A DNA stretch of 64,000 nucleotides, taken from positions 3,184,001-3,248,000 of the forward strand of contig NZ_CP092099.1 in NCBI RefSeq assembly GCF_022259695.1, read 5' to 3'. Positions within the stretch are counted from its first letter, which is position 1; every line of letters starts with the position of its first letter. Below the pieces are notes generated by a model. The model made no database searches. It worked only from the letters and a program-made list of their open reading frames with translations, and was not told where the DNA came from. This DNA is from Flaviramulus sp. BrNp1-15 (GTDB taxonomy: Bacteria > Bacteroidota > Bacteroidia > Flavobacteriales > Flavobacteriaceae). Made by a program: the position numbers and the translations under genes. Positions 63,791 through 64,000 of the stretch are shown in pieces.

Positions 63791-64000
63791 ATGAAAGTTT
63801 GTATTGCTGAAAAGCCAAGTGTTGCCCGCGAAATTGCTGCTGTTTTAGGAGCAAACACAAAACGTGATGGTTATTATGAAGGTAATGGATACGCTGTAAC
63901 TTATACTTTTGGGCATTTATGCACTTTAAAAGAACCTAACGACTACAAACCATATTGGAAAAGTTGGGATTTGAATAATCTTCCCATGTTGCCTGAAAAA
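63791..64000 (+). CDS. topB: DNA topoisomerase III (partial, 5' end only)
   Basis: Seventy codons are present before the right edge. The translation begins MKVCIAEKPSVAREIAAVLGA. It continues with YYEGNGYAVTYTFGHLC and KEPNDYKPYWKSWDLNNLP. This is the Toprim start of type IA topoisomerase III, with the catalytic acidic Glu7 in IAEKPS. The start ATG is at 63791, 223 nt after the divergent helicase start. The active-site Tyr domain lies beyond the window. Confidence 0.92.
   Translation, partial: MKVCIAEKPSVAREIAAVLGANTKRDGYYEGNGYAVTYTFGHLCTLKEPNDYKPYWKSWDLNNLPMLPEK

Noticed and set aside
63672-63860. 62-codon minus-strand reading frame overlapping the start of topB
   Set aside because: It overlaps the well supported topB 5' end and has no recognisable features.

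Overview
The window is a contiguous stretch of an AT-rich Bacteroidota chromosome, most likely from a marine member of the Flavobacteriaceae. The evidence is a SusC/SusD pair, many lipoproteins with a short lipobox, a type IX secretion type-B C-terminal domain, promoter elements of the TAnnTTTG type, and near absence of Shine-Dalgarno sites. I cannot name the genus. I saw no rRNA, tRNA, CRISPR array, phage or complete insertion sequence.

Region 1 (1-6250, minus strand) is a hexuronate operon: kduI, kduD, uxaC, kdgK, eda, then a TRAP transporter (dctP, dctQ, cut by the left edge). It turns unsaturated or ordinary uronates from pectin, alginate or similar polymers into pyruvate and glyceraldehyde 3-phosphate. 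A perfect 14-bp palindrome touches the -7 element in front of kduI. A large secreted beta-propeller (VPS10/sialidase-like) gene follows on the plus strand.

Region 2 (9668-42744) is a large carbohydrate utilisation locus for small alpha-glucosides and fructosides: a GH13_18 phosphorylase, two PfkB sugar kinases, a GH37 trehalase, a GH97 alpha-glucosidase, a GH32 fructosidase, four inner-membrane sugar transporters, SusC/SusD, and a LacI-type regulator. Between susD and GH97 lie three tandem ~1,100-residue FG-GAP/ASPIC lipoproteins, a vanadium-haloperoxidase/PAP2-like lipoprotein and a membrane-anchored GyrI-like protein. Four copies of a CGAAAACGTTTTCG-type operator lie 95-141 nt upstream of the first genes of four transcription units. 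They probably tie the locus into one LacI regulon.

Region 3 (42885-48917) holds housekeeping and redox genes on the minus strand: a MobA-like nucleotidyltransferase and XdhC (molybdoenzyme maturation), a small coiled-coil membrane protein, two rhodaneses, two thioredoxin-fold proteins and a type IX secreted protein. Several are separated by strong hairpin terminators.

Region 4 (49150-56688) is the complete trp operon trpEGDCF-BA on the plus strand. It is preceded by a clear promoter, a 15-codon leader peptide with three consecutive Trp codons, and a terminator/antiterminator pair, which together look like a ribosome-mediated attenuator. trpF carries an in-frame insertion of a palindromic repeat, and the trpF-trpB junction is built from further hairpin repeats. 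A small membrane protein and trmL follow.

Region 5 (56685-64000) contains a YfcC-type transporter, an alpha/beta hydrolase, a type I pullulanase, an NTF2-like secreted protein, VF530 and DUF6500-like small proteins, a DEAD-box helicase, and the start of topoisomerase III (topB), cut by the right edge.
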